A DNA stretch of 64,000 bases from positions 1-64,000 of the forward strand of contig NZ_JAAAMT010000025.1 in the NCBI RefSeq assembly GCF_009905435.1. Direction: 5' to 3'. The translations under genes were made by a program, and so were the position numbers. The notes under the pieces are model-generated. The model searched no databases and had not been told where the DNA came from. It saw nothing but the letters and a program-made list of their open reading frames with translations. This document shows, piece after piece, positions 17,455 through 26,100 of the stretch; positions within the stretch are counted from its first letter, which is position 1, and the number at the start of each line of letters is the position of its first letter. The DNA comes from Pseudomonas sp. R5(2019). GTDB lineage: Bacteria > Pseudomonadota > Gammaproteobacteria > Pseudomonadales > Pseudomonadaceae.

Positions 17455-18903
17455 GTGCAACTCAACGATCCGCAACTGTTCCGCCAACAAGCCTACATCG
17501 ACGGTGCCTGGGTAGACGCCGACAACGGCCAGACCCTCAAGGTCAACAACCCGGCCACCGGCGAGATCATCGGCGGCGTGCCGAAAATGGGCGCAGCCGA
17601 GACCCGTCGCGCCATCGAAGCCGCCGATAAGGCGCTGCCGGCCTGGCGTGCCCTGACCGCCAAGGAGCGCGCCAACAAGCTGCGCAAGTGGTTCGAGCTG
17701 ATGATGGACAACCAGGAAGACCTGGCCCGCCTGATGACCCTCGAACAAGGCAAGCCGCTGACCGAGTCCCGTGGCGAAATCGCTTACGCCGCCTCCTTCC
17801 TGGAGTGGTTCGGCGAAGAAGCCAAGCGCGTTTATGGCGACATGATCCCCGGTCACCAGGTCGATAAGCGCCTGATGGTGCTCAAGCAGCCGATCGGTGT
17901 GACCGCGGCCATCACCCCGTGGAACTTCCCTTCGGCGATGATCACCCGCAAGGCCGGCCCAGCCTTGGCCGCCGGTTGCACCATGGTCCTCAAGCCGGCC
18001 TCGCAAACGCCCTACTCGGCCCTGGCCCTGGCGGAACTGGCCGAGCGCGCCGGCATTCCCAAAGGCGTGTTCAGCGTGGTCACCGGCAGTGCCGGCGAAG
18101 TCGGCGCAGAGCTGACCGGCAACCCGATCGTGCGCAAGCTGACCTTCACCGGCTCCACCGAAATCGGCCGCCAGCTGATGGTCGAGTGCGCCAAGGACAT
18201 CAAGAAGGTCTCGCTGGAGCTGGGCGGTAACGCACCCTTCATCGTGTTCGATGACGCCGACCTGGACGCCGCCGTCGATGGCGCACTGGTCTCCAAGTAT
18301 CGCAACAACGGCCAGACCTGCGTCTGCGCCAACCGCCTGTACATCCAGGACGGCGTGTACGACGCCTTCGTCGAAAAACTCAAGGTCGCCGTGGCCAGGT
18401 TGAACATCGGCAACGGCCTGGAAAACGGCATCACCACCGGCCCCCTGATCGACGCCAAGGCCATGGCCAAGGTCCAGGAACACATCGACGACGCCGTGAG
18501 CAAAGGCGCTCGCGTGGTGGCCGGCGGCAAGCCGCACGCCCTGGGCGGGACCTTCTTCGAGCCGACCGTGCTGGTCGATGTACCGCGCAACGCCGCCGTC
18601 GCCAAGGAAGAAACCTTCGGCCCGCTGGCACCGCTGTTCCGCTTCAAGGATGAAGCCGATGTGATCGCCATGGCCAACGACACCGAATTCGGCCTGGCCT
18701 CCTACTTCTATGCCCGCGACCTGAGCCGAGTGTTCCGTGTGGGCGAAGCGCTGGAGTACGGCATCGTCGGCGTCAACACCGGGATCATCTCCAACGAAGT
18801 AGCGCCGTTCGGTGGCATCAAGGCCTCGGGCCTGGGCCGCGAAGGCTCCAAGTACGGCATCGAGGACTACCTGGAAATCAAATATCTGTGCATCGGCATT
18901 TGA
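17455..18903 (+). CDS. gabD: Succinate/glutarate semialdehyde dehydrogenase
   Basis: 482-residue aldehyde dehydrogenase. ITPWNFP, LELGGNAP (general base E255) and NNGQTCVC (nucleophile C289, with a second Cys two residues later as in redox-switched SSADHs) are present. It oxidises succinate semialdehyde, and probably glutarate semialdehyde, with NAD(P)+. The start codon is GTG at 17455 with AGAAGGA upstream, 13 bases after lhgO. In this operon it turns the semialdehyde from gabT into succinate or glutarate, the latter being the CsiD substrate. Confidence 0.93.
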   Translation: MQLNDPQLFRQQAYIDGAWVDADNGQTLKVNNPATGEIIGGVPKMGAAETRRAIEAADKALPAWRALTAKERANKLRKWFELMMDNQEDLARLMTLEQGKPLTESRGEIAYAASFLEWFGEEAKRVYGDMIPGHQVDKRLMVLKQPIGVTAAITPWNFPSAMITRKAGPALAAGCTMVLKPASQTPYSALALAELAERAGIPKGVFSVVTGSAGEVGAELTGNPIVRKLTFTGSTEIGRQLMVECAKDIKKVSLELGGNAPFIVFDDADLDAAVDGALVSKYRNNGQTCVCANRLYIQDGVYDAFVEKLKVAVARLNIGNGLENGITTGPLIDAKAMAKVQEHIDDAVSKGARVVAGGKPHALGGTFFEPTVLVDVPRNAAVAKEETFGPLAPLFRFKDEADVIAMANDTEFGLASYFYARDLSRVFRVGEALEYGIVGVNTGIISNEVAPFGGIKASGLGREGSKYGIEDYLEIKYLCIGI

Positions 18904-18977
18904 TATTTCGCGTTTGAAACACAGCTTTTTTTCATTAACAAGGCCGCTGCTGTTGCGGCCCATGAGGCAAGGCAAGC

Positions 18978-20258
18978 ATGAGCGATACCAACCAATCCCT
19001 GCAGCAACGTCGTATGGACGCCATTCCTCGTGGCGTTGGCCAGATCCACCAGATCTTCGCCGACCGAGCTGAAAACGCCACCGTCTGGGATGTCGAAGGT
19101 CGCGAGTACCTCGATTTTGCCGGCGGCATTGCCGTGCTCAATACCGGCCACCTTCACCCTAAAGTCATGGCGGCCGTGCAAGCGCAACAAGCCAAGCTGA
19201 CCCACACCTGCTTCCACGTCTTCGCCTACGCGCCGTACGTCGAGCTGTGCGAAAAGCTCAACAAACTGGTCCCCGGCGACTTCGCCAAGAAGACCCTGCT
19301 GGTCACCACCGGCGCCGAAGCCGTGGAAAACGCCATCAAGATCGCCCGCGCCCACACTGGCCGCACCGGCGTGATCGCGTTTACCGGTGCCTACCATGGC
19401 CGCACCCACTACACCCTGTCGCTGACTGGCAAAGTGGTGCCCTACTCCGCCGGCATGGGCCTGATGCCCGGCGGCATCTTCCGCGCCCTGTACCCTAATG
19501 CACTGCATGGCATCAGCACCGACGACGCCATCGCCAGCATCGAGCGCATCTTCAAGAACGACGCACAGGCCAGCGACATCGCCGCGATCATCCTTGAGCC
19601 GGTGCAAGGCGAAGGCGGCTTTACCGTCGCGCCGAAGGACTTCATGCAGCGCCTGCGCGCCCTGTGCGACGAGCACGGCATCGTCCTGATCGCCGACGAA
19701 GTGCAAACCGGTGCCGGCCGTACTGGCACCTTCTTCGCCATGGAACAGATGGGCATTGCTGCCGACCTGACCACCTTCGCCAAATCCATCGCCGGCGGCT
19801 TCCCGCTCGCAGGTGTGGCCGGCAAGGCCGAGATCATGGACGCCGTGGCCCCGGGTGGCCTGGGTGGCACATATGCCGGCAGCCCCGTTTCATGCGCCGC
19901 TGCCCTGGCGGTGATCGAAGCCTTCGAAGAAGAGCAGTTGCTCGATCGCGCCAAAACGGTTGGCGAAATCCTGAGCAGCGGCCTGCGCCAGATCGGCGAA
20001 AAACACAGCAACGTCCTGGAAGTGCGCAATCTCGGCGCCATGGTCGCCGTGGAACTGTGCGAAGGCGGCGATGCCAACAAACCGGCCGCCGAATTGACCG
20101 GCAAGATCGTCGCTCGCGCCCGCGACAAGGGCCTGATCCTGCTGTCGTGCGGTACCTACTACAACGTCCTGCGCATCCTCGTGCCGCTGACCGTCAGCGA
20201 CGCCGATCTTCAGCGTGGCTTGCGCATCATCGGCGAGTGCTTCGACGAACTGGCGTAA
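18978..20258 (+). CDS. gabT: 4-aminobutyrate (5-aminovalerate) aminotransferase
   Basis: 426-residue class III aminotransferase with LLVTTGAEAVENAIK, GAYHGRTHYT, LIADEVQTGAGRTG and Schiff-base lysine K269 in TFAKSIAGG. It transfers the amino group of GABA to 2-oxoglutarate; members of this group also use 5-aminovalerate (DavT activity). Position between gabD and gabP in a glutarate operon makes both substrates likely. Confidence 0.93.
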   Translation: MSDTNQSLQQRRMDAIPRGVGQIHQIFADRAENATVWDVEGREYLDFAGGIAVLNTGHLHPKVMAAVQAQQAKLTHTCFHVFAYAPYVELCEKLNKLVPGDFAKKTLLVTTGAEAVENAIKIARAHTGRTGVIAFTGAYHGRTHYTLSLTGKVVPYSAGMGLMPGGIFRALYPNALHGISTDDAIASIERIFKNDAQASDIAAIILEPVQGEGGFTVAPKDFMQRLRALCDEHGIVLIADEVQTGAGRTGTFFAMEQMGIAADLTTFAKSIAGGFPLAGVAGKAEIMDAVAPGGLGGTYAGSPVSCAAALAVIEAFEEEQLLDRAKTVGEILSSGLRQIGEKHSNVLEVRNLGAMVAVELCEGGDANKPAAELTGKIVARARDKGLILLSCGTYYNVLRILVPLTVSDADLQRGLRIIGECFDELA

Positions 20259-20368
20259 GGCTCGCCGTCTGTCACTGCAATGAGCTGACCATGGTGGCCC
20301 CGCTATCCGCGTACCAGGGCCGCCCTGTTTTCGCTTCGGCAAGGACGCTGCTTGAGAAAGGTAAGACC

Positions 20369-21781
20369 ATGAATAACAAGCACAATAACAACCTCAGTCA
20401 CGGGCTCAAATCCCGTCACGTCACCATGCTCTCGATTGCCGGCGTCATCGGTGCAGGCCTGTTCGTCGGCTCCGGTCGCGCTATCGCAGAGGCGGGGCCC
20501 GCTGCCGTGCTGGCGTACATTTTCGCCGGCATCCTGGTGATTCTGGTCATGCGCATGCTGGCCGAAATGGCCGTGGCATCGCCCGACACCGGCTCCTTTT
20601 CCACGTACGCAGACCGTGCCATCGGCAAATGGGCCGGTTTCAGTATCGGCTGGATGTACTGGTGGTTCTGGGTCTTGATCATTCCGATCGAAGCCAACAT
20701 CGCCGCCACCATCATCAACTCCTGGATTCCGCAACTGGAGATCTGGGTGCTGTCGCTGGTCATTACCCTGCTGCTGACGGCCACCAACCTGTTCAGCGTG
20801 AAGAACTACGGTGAGTTCGAGTTCTGGCTGGCCCTGGTCAAGGTACTGGCCATCGTCGGTTTCATCACCCTGGGTATTTGCGCCATCATGGGGCTGCTGC
20901 CCGACACCGGCGTCAGCGGCGTCTCGCGCCTGTGGGACAACGGCGGCTTCATGCCCAATGGCTTCGGTGCCGTGATCAGCGCCATGCTCATCACCATGTT
21001 CTCGTTTTTGGGCGCGGAAGTGGTGACCATCGCGGCGGCCGAATCGGACGCCGCCGAGAAGCAGATCTCCAGGGCCACCAACTCGGTGATCTGGCGTATC
21101 GCGCTGTTCTACATCCTCTCGATCTTTATCGTCGTTGCCCTGGTGCCCTGGAACGATCCACGCCTGGCCACCGAAGGCTCGTACGTGACCGTGCTGGAAA
21201 TCCTCGGCGTGCCGAACGCCAAGATGCTGATCGACGTGGTGGTGCTGACCTCGGTCACCAGCTGCCTGAACTCGTCGCTGTATACCGCCTCGCGCATGCT
21301 CTTCTCCCTGAGCAAGCGCGGCGAAGCCCCGGCCTGTGCGAACTACACCACCAGCAGCGGTACACCGATCTATGCGGTGTTGCTGTCGACCGGTGCTGCG
21401 TTCCTGACCGTGATCGCCAACTACATGGTGCCGTCCAAGGTGTTCGGTTTCCTGATGGCCAGCTCCGGCACCATCGCTCTGTTGGTGTACCTGGTGATCG
21501 CCGTGTCCCAGCTGCGCTTGCGCAAGAAACTGATCGCCGAAGGCAAGCAATTGGGCTACCGCATGTGGTTGTTCCCGTGGTTGACCTGGGCGGTGATCCT
21601 GTTCATTTCCATGGTCCTGGTGGTGATGTTGTTCCGTCCCGACCATCAGCTGGAAGTGGTCGCCACCGCCGTGTTGAGCGTGCTGGTGGTGTTCTCCGGC
21701 CTGCTGGTGAGCCGTCGCCATGCCAAGGCCCGCGCCCGCATGACCGCCCAAGGCGGAATTCCGGTATCGACCGGACGTTGA
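20369..21781 (+). CDS. gabP: GABA/5-aminovalerate permease
   Basis: 470-residue amino acid permease of the APC family with about twelve membrane helices. The first helix has the substrate-binding IAGVIGAGLFVGSG motif; SHGLKSRHVTMLSIAG before it is typical of GabP. The ATG at 20369 follows GAGAAAGGTAAG. The same frame is open far upstream into gabT, but that part is antisense-like noise. It imports GABA and related omega-amino acids for the enzymes encoded upstream. Confidence 0.92.
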   Translation: MNNKHNNNLSHGLKSRHVTMLSIAGVIGAGLFVGSGRAIAEAGPAAVLAYIFAGILVILVMRMLAEMAVASPDTGSFSTYADRAIGKWAGFSIGWMYWWFWVLIIPIEANIAATIINSWIPQLEIWVLSLVITLLLTATNLFSVKNYGEFEFWLALVKVLAIVGFITLGICAIMGLLPDTGVSGVSRLWDNGGFMPNGFGAVISAMLITMFSFLGAEVVTIAAAESDAAEKQISRATNSVIWRIALFYILSIFIVVALVPWNDPRLATEGSYVTVLEILGVPNAKMLIDVVVLTSVTSCLNSSLYTASRMLFSLSKRGEAPACANYTTSSGTPIYAVLLSTGAAFLTVIANYMVPSKVFGFLMASSGTIALLVYLVIAVSQLRLRKKLIAEGKQLGYRMWLFPWLTWAVILFISMVLVVMLFRPDHQLEVVATAVLSVLVVFSGLLVSRRHAKARARMTAQGGIPVSTGR

Positions 21782-21789
21782 TGCCAATG

Positions 21790-21807
21790 AAGGGGCGCAA
21801 GCCCCTT
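21790..21807 (+). terminator. Hairpin after gabP
   Basis: AAGGGGC-GCAA-GCCCCTT forms a 7-bp stem soon after the gabP stop. No strong T-run directly follows, so it may only attenuate readthrough into the next aminotransferase gene. Confidence 0.45.
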
Positions 21808-21843
21808 CCCATTTAAAGCCCTTCCCTTTTTGAAGAGATCCTC

Positions 21844-23220
21844 ATGATGAGCAAAGATCTGTCGCTGGCCGAAAAAGACAAGCAACACCAATTGCACCCC
21901 TACACCGACGCCCGCGTGCACGAAGAAGTCGGCCCACTGATCATCGAGCGGGGCGAGGGCATTCACGTCTATGACGACCAGGGCAAACAGTACATCGAGG
22001 CCATGTCGGGCCTGTGGAGTGCCGCGCTGGGCTTTTCCAACGAGCGCCTGATCAAGGCCGCCGAACAGCAACTGCGCCAGCTGCCCTTCTACCACCTGTT
22101 CAGCCACAAGGCCCATGCCCCGAGCATCGAGCTGGCGGACAAGCTGATTGCCATGGCACCGGTACCCATGAGCAAGGTGTTCTTCACCAACTCCGGCTCC
22201 GAAGCCAACGACACCGTGGTCAAGCTGATCTGGTATCGCAACAACGCCATCGGCAAGCCGGCCAAGAAGAAGTTCATCAGCCGCGTCAACGGCTACCATG
22301 GCATCACCATCGTCAGTGCCAGCCTGACCGGCATCCCGGCCAACCAGCGCGGCTTCGATGTACCACTGGCGGGCTTCCACCATGTCGGCAACCCGCACCA
22401 CTACCGCCATGCCCTGCCCGGTGAAAGCGAAGAACAATTCGCCGACCGCCTGGCCGCCGAGCTGGAAAGCCTGATCCTCAAGGAAGGCGCCGAAACCGTC
22501 GCGGCCTTCTATGCCGAACCGCTGATGGGCGCCGGAGGCGTGATCGTGCCGCCACGCACCTACTGGGACAAAATCCAGGCCGTGTGCCGCAAGCACGACG
22601 TACTGGTCGTGGCCGACGAAGTGATCTGCGGCTTTGGCCGTACTGGCAATATGTTCGGCTGCCAGACCTTCGGCATCCGCCCGGACGTGATGGTGCTGTC
22701 CAAGCAGCTGTCGTCCTCCTACCAGCCGATCTCGGCCATCCTGATCAACGATGAGCTGTACCAGGGTATCGCCGACCACAGCCACAGCCTGGGCACCCTG
22801 GGCCATGGCTTCACCGGCAGCGGCCACCCGGTTGCCGCCGCCGTGGCCCTGGAAAACCTCAAGATCATTGAAGAAGACAAACTGGTGCAGCACGCCGCCG
22901 CCAAGGGCGAAATCCTCCAGGCCGGCCTGCGTGAATTCGCCAGCCATCCGCTGGTGGGTGAAGTGCGTGGCGTGGGCCTGATCGCCGCCGTCGAGCTGGT
23001 GGCCGACCGTGAGACCAAGGCGCCATTCGACGTAGTGGGCAAGCTCGGCCGCTACCTGGCCGGCCGCGCCCAGTTCCACGGCATGATTACCCGCAACATG
23101 GGCGATGCCATTGCCTTCTGCCCACCGCTGATCTCCAGTGAAGCCGAGATCCGTTTGATCCTCGAGCGTTTCGCCCGCTCCCTTGAGGATACCCAGCGCT
23201 GGTTCAACGCTAGCCGCTAG
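21844..23220 (+). CDS. Omega-amino acid:pyruvate aminotransferase
   Basis: 458-residue class III aminotransferase. TNSGSEANDTVVKL, NGYHGITIVSASLTG, VVADEVICGFGRTGNMFG and Schiff-base lysine K287 (LSKQLSSSY) are visible. This subgroup acts on beta-alanine, GABA or diamines such as putrescine and cadaverine with pyruvate as acceptor. It follows gabP by 62 bases after a weak hairpin, so it may be partly cotranscribed. It may supply semialdehydes to gabD. Confidence 0.88.
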   Translation: MMSKDLSLAEKDKQHQLHPYTDARVHEEVGPLIIERGEGIHVYDDQGKQYIEAMSGLWSAALGFSNERLIKAAEQQLRQLPFYHLFSHKAHAPSIELADKLIAMAPVPMSKVFFTNSGSEANDTVVKLIWYRNNAIGKPAKKKFISRVNGYHGITIVSASLTGIPANQRGFDVPLAGFHHVGNPHHYRHALPGESEEQFADRLAAELESLILKEGAETVAAFYAEPLMGAGGVIVPPRTYWDKIQAVCRKHDVLVVADEVICGFGRTGNMFGCQTFGIRPDVMVLSKQLSSSYQPISAILINDELYQGIADHSHSLGTLGHGFTGSGHPVAAAVALENLKIIEEDKLVQHAAAKGEILQAGLREFASHPLVGEVRGVGLIAAVELVADRETKAPFDVVGKLGRYLAGRAQFHGMITRNMGDAIAFCPPLISSEAEIRLILERFARSLEDTQRWFNASR

Positions 23221-23657
23221 GAGCCTGTCGGACTTGACCACGGCAAGAGGGAGACTGCAGAACCGGAGCAAGGCATTTTTTGACGAGGCGCCGCGCCTTT
23301 CCCCACGAGTTGATTGGCGCGGTACTGGAGCGGCGTGTTTGCGCGCCTGAGCCTCTGGGGGGCTGCCGTCAGGGCGCACTTTTCGACGGCGTGCCGCTCA
23401 GCCGCGCGTTGCTCGATCCTGGCCTTGGCCTGGGCAATCGCACTGAGTCGATCTTCACGCCGGGCAATCTCGGCCGGCACATCCATGCCATCGGGCACGG
23501 TGGCACGGTCGCTGTTCTCGGCCAGCGCCAACAACTGCTGGACTTCCTGACGCAACTGCCCTTCGATCTTGTTGGCATGCGCCCAGGACAAGGCCCTATG
23601 TTTACTGGCGCTCCTAGACGGTTGAATATGCCCCCCTCGCTGCTGGCCAATGAGCAC
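23217..23657 (-). pseudogene. Transposase remnant (IS1182-like)
   Basis: A minus-strand frame whose middle resembles the helical linker of IS1182-family transposases: IEGQLRQEVQQLLALAEN, VPDGMDVPAEIARREDRL, then AKARIEQRAAERHA. The catalytic DDE core and normal ends are missing, and the frame runs into the 3' end of the aminotransferase gene. It is a decayed insertion-sequence fragment. Confidence 0.6.
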
Positions 23658-23668
23658 CGATCAATAGC

Positions 23669-24076
23669 CTAGCCTTGGGTCCCAAGGAAGCACCCCACCG
23701 CCTGGCGGTCCGGCGCACTGGCCAATCCCGCGTAAGGCATATACGTGCCAGGCACGGCGGCCTGGGGTTGGGCGATAAACGGGTCCAGATTATCGGCGTC
23801 CCATTTCACCGTGCGAGTTTTCATCGCCTGGGAATAGGTGAAACCTGCCACAGAGCCACTGGCTCGCCCATAGAGCTGATGCAGGTTTGGACCCACGAGG
23901 TTTTCACCGGCCTTGAGGCTATGGCAAACCCCACATTCACCGGCAAACACTTGTTGCCCCTTTTCCACTTGGGCCGGTGCACACTGCGCGGCGTGCAGTG
24001 CCGCGCTGCCGAGCAATGAGAACAAAGTGATACCGACAAGCGCAGGCGCGCGGTGGCAAACAATAGAGCTGAACAT
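23669..24076 (-). CDS. Class I cytochrome c
   Basis: 135 residues with an N-terminal signal peptide (hydrophobic ALVGITLFSLLGSAALHA) and one haem-attachment site CGVCHS. The fold continues through VGPNLHQLYGRASG and the Met-ligand region PGTYMPYAG. It is a small periplasmic electron carrier similar to mitochondrial-type cytochrome c. It has no obvious oxidase or dehydrogenase partner next to it. Confidence 0.85.
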   Translation of the reverse strand: MFSSIVCHRAPALVGITLFSLLGSAALHAAQCAPAQVEKGQQVFAGECGVCHSLKAGENLVGPNLHQLYGRASGSVAGFTYSQAMKTRTVKWDADNLDPFIAQPQAAVPGTYMPYAGLASAPDRQAVGCFLGTQG

Positions 24077-24118
24077 AGGGAACTACCCGATGATGACTGA
24101 CGTCGGGATTTTCTCCGC

Positions 24119-24136
24119 AACACCCATATGGGTGTT
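24119..24136 (+). promoter_or_regulatory. 18-bp perfect palindrome upstream of the cytochrome gene
   Basis: AACACCCAT and ATGGGTGTT form a loopless 9+9 palindrome followed by T runs. It may be a protein-binding site or a terminator-like hairpin. It lies about 43 bases upstream of the cytochrome c ATG. Confidence 0.4.
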
Positions 24137-24322
24137 TTTTGCTGCCTGCCAGATGCATTGTCCTGACTGCCAGTTGCACAGCAAGCGTTCGTCGGCTGGC
24201 GCAGCAGGCCGCGATGGCTGTGATATACCGAACTGATTCGAAGGAATCCTGGAACGCTTTGACGATCTGATTGAACCCTCAGGCCAGACAGAAGGCCACT
24301 CTCAACAGCGAGGTTTTTCCTC

Positions 24323-24616
24323 ATGAACTCCCTTCACTGTGTCCACCGCAACTACACCATTACCGCCAACGTCGAAGAGCATCCCGGCATTCCAACGCCC
24401 TGGGCTGGCGGTTGCCTGATCACCAGCCCCGATGGCCATACCACCCGACGCCTGCCGTTGCCGTTGAAAGTGGCGTTTTTATCGGAACTGGAAAATGCCC
24501 AACGAGCGTCTATCGCCCACGGCAAGTGGCTGGTAGACCAACAGTTGGATCGGGGGCAAGCACTGTTCGAAACGCATCCCCCGACAGGGATCAGTGCAGC
24601 TGCAAGGTCGAATTGA
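24323..24616 (+). CDS. Hypothetical protein
   Basis: 97-residue soluble protein with no family I recognise. The sequence has a GGCLITSPDGHTTRRLPLPL stretch that looks like a beta-hairpin domain. AGCGAGG lies about 12 bases before the ATG. Its last 26 bases overlap the 3' end of the convergent chemoreceptor gene. Confidence 0.55.
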   Translation: MNSLHCVHRNYTITANVEEHPGIPTPWAGGCLITSPDGHTTRRLPLPLKVAFLSELENAQRASIAHGKWLVDQQLDRGQALFETHPPTGISAAARSN

Positions 24617-25910
24617 TCTGACTGATCGCATCGACCACATGGCGTGAGCCCTGCTGGATTTCCAGGATCACCTCGCCGGCTTCGTTCGCCAGTTCCACGC
24701 CAAGCCCGGTACGGCTGAGGCTTGACTGCATACTCGCGACCGCGCTGAGCGACAGGTCGTGGTTTTGCCGCACCACTTCGACAATCTCCAGGGTCGCCTG
24801 GCTGGTGCGCGCCGCCAGGCTGCGCACCTCATCGGCGACCACTGCAAAACCACGCCCATGCTCCCCTGCCCGCGCCGCCTCGATTGCGGCGTTGAGAGCC
24901 AGCAGGTTGGTCTGGTCGGCGATGCCACGGATGGTCTGAACGATTTTGCCAATCACCTGCGACTGCTGGCTGACCGCATCGATACTGCGCGCCGCCTCGT
25001 TCAGCTCCTGAGAAATTTCCTCGATCACATGCACCGTTTGCTGGACCACATGCGAGCCCCTCTGCGCACAGGCATCGTTCTGCACTGAGGTGGCGTGGGC
25101 GGCATCGGCGGCGCTCTGTTGGGTGATGACTTGAGTGGTGATGTCGGTGGCGAACTTGACCACTTTGTACAAGCGGCCCGTGGCATCGAAAATCGGGTTG
25201 TAGGAGGCTTCCAGAAACACCACTTGCCCTTGTTTGTTGACCCGCTCAAACCGGCGGGAGTGAAATTCCCCCCGGTTCAAGGACACCCAGAAGTCCTTGT
25301 ACGCCGCACTCTCGGCTTCGCTGCGATGGCAGAACAGGCTGTGGTTACGGCCCACGACCTCATTGAGCGAATAGCCCATGGTATGGAGAAAGTTTTCGTT
25401 GGCGCTGATGACATTCCCTTGCGGAGTGAATTCCACGGTGGCCATGGAGCGGCTGATGGCGTCGATCAGGCTTTTACTTTCGTGCTCACGATTGACGCGT
25501 TCGGTGATGTTGCTGGCCACCTTGATCACGCTGACCACTCGCTGTTCGGCATTGAGCACCGGCATGTAACTGGCTTCGAGCCAGACGTGGCGGCCCTGCT
25601 TGTCGACCCGCGCGAAGGTGCCGCTGAGCGCCTCCCCTCGGGCAAGATTTTGCCAAAAGCGTGCATATTCAGGGGTCTTGCTGAATTTTTCTTCGCAGAA
25701 CAGTCGATGGTGCTTGCCACGAACTTCATCGGCGGAATAGCCCATGGTCCGGCAAAAATTGTCGTTGGCATCCAGAATGATGCCGTCGGGGCTGAACTCG
25801 ATCATGGCCATGGAGCGACCGATCGCGGCCAGCTTTGCTTCGGTGACGAGCAAAGCGGCCGTGCAACGGGCAATCTCTGCCCGGTCGGTTTTGCGGTGGG
25901 AGTTAAACAT
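24591..25910 (-). CDS. PAS-PAS methyl-accepting chemotaxis protein (BdlA-like)
   Basis: 439 residues and no membrane segment. Two PAS/PAC modules are present (about 30-140 and 150-260, each with SMAxxEF..G and a C-terminal DIT/NIT motif). They are followed by a truncated MCP signalling domain with the conserved tip IADQTNLLALNAAIEAARAGE. This architecture is that of BdlA, the cytoplasmic biofilm-dispersion chemoreceptor of P. aeruginosa. PAS domains probably bind haem or FAD to sense oxygen or redox state. No che genes are nearby. Confidence 0.85.
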   Translation of the reverse strand: MFNSHRKTDRAEIARCTAALLVTEAKLAAIGRSMAMIEFSPDGIILDANDNFCRTMGYSADEVRGKHHRLFCEEKFSKTPEYARFWQNLARGEALSGTFARVDKQGRHVWLEASYMPVLNAEQRVVSVIKVASNITERVNREHESKSLIDAISRSMATVEFTPQGNVISANENFLHTMGYSLNEVVGRNHSLFCHRSEAESAAYKDFWVSLNRGEFHSRRFERVNKQGQVVFLEASYNPIFDATGRLYKVVKFATDITTQVITQQSAADAAHATSVQNDACAQRGSHVVQQTVHVIEEISQELNEAARSIDAVSQQSQVIGKIVQTIRGIADQTNLLALNAAIEAARAGEHGRGFAVVADEVRSLAARTSQATLEIVEVVRQNHDLSLSAVASMQSSLSRTGLGVELANEAGEVILEIQQGSRHVVDAISQINSTLQLH

Positions 25911-26100
25911 GGGCAGACCATCCTTGCGCGACTTTATTATTTAACGGAGGCATCAAGAAACTTGAACCACAAACCGCAAATTCCACGCACAGACAACTGT
26001 GTGGGGCTACCCCCTCATTAAGCAATTACAGAAATTGCAACGCTGATCATAGCCAGCCGCGCTGCGAGTGCAAGCACATTGATATCATCATGGCCTGGCT

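Noticed and set aside
15067..17465. Long minus-strand ORFs of 355 and 290 codons opposite csiD and lhgO
   Set aside because: They are mirror frames of strongly supported genes in GC-rich DNA, with no family pattern and no ribosome sites.
17392..18975. 527-codon minus-strand ORF opposite gabD
   Set aside because: His/Gly/Val-rich low-quality sequence typical of antisense frames; gabD is clear on the other strand.
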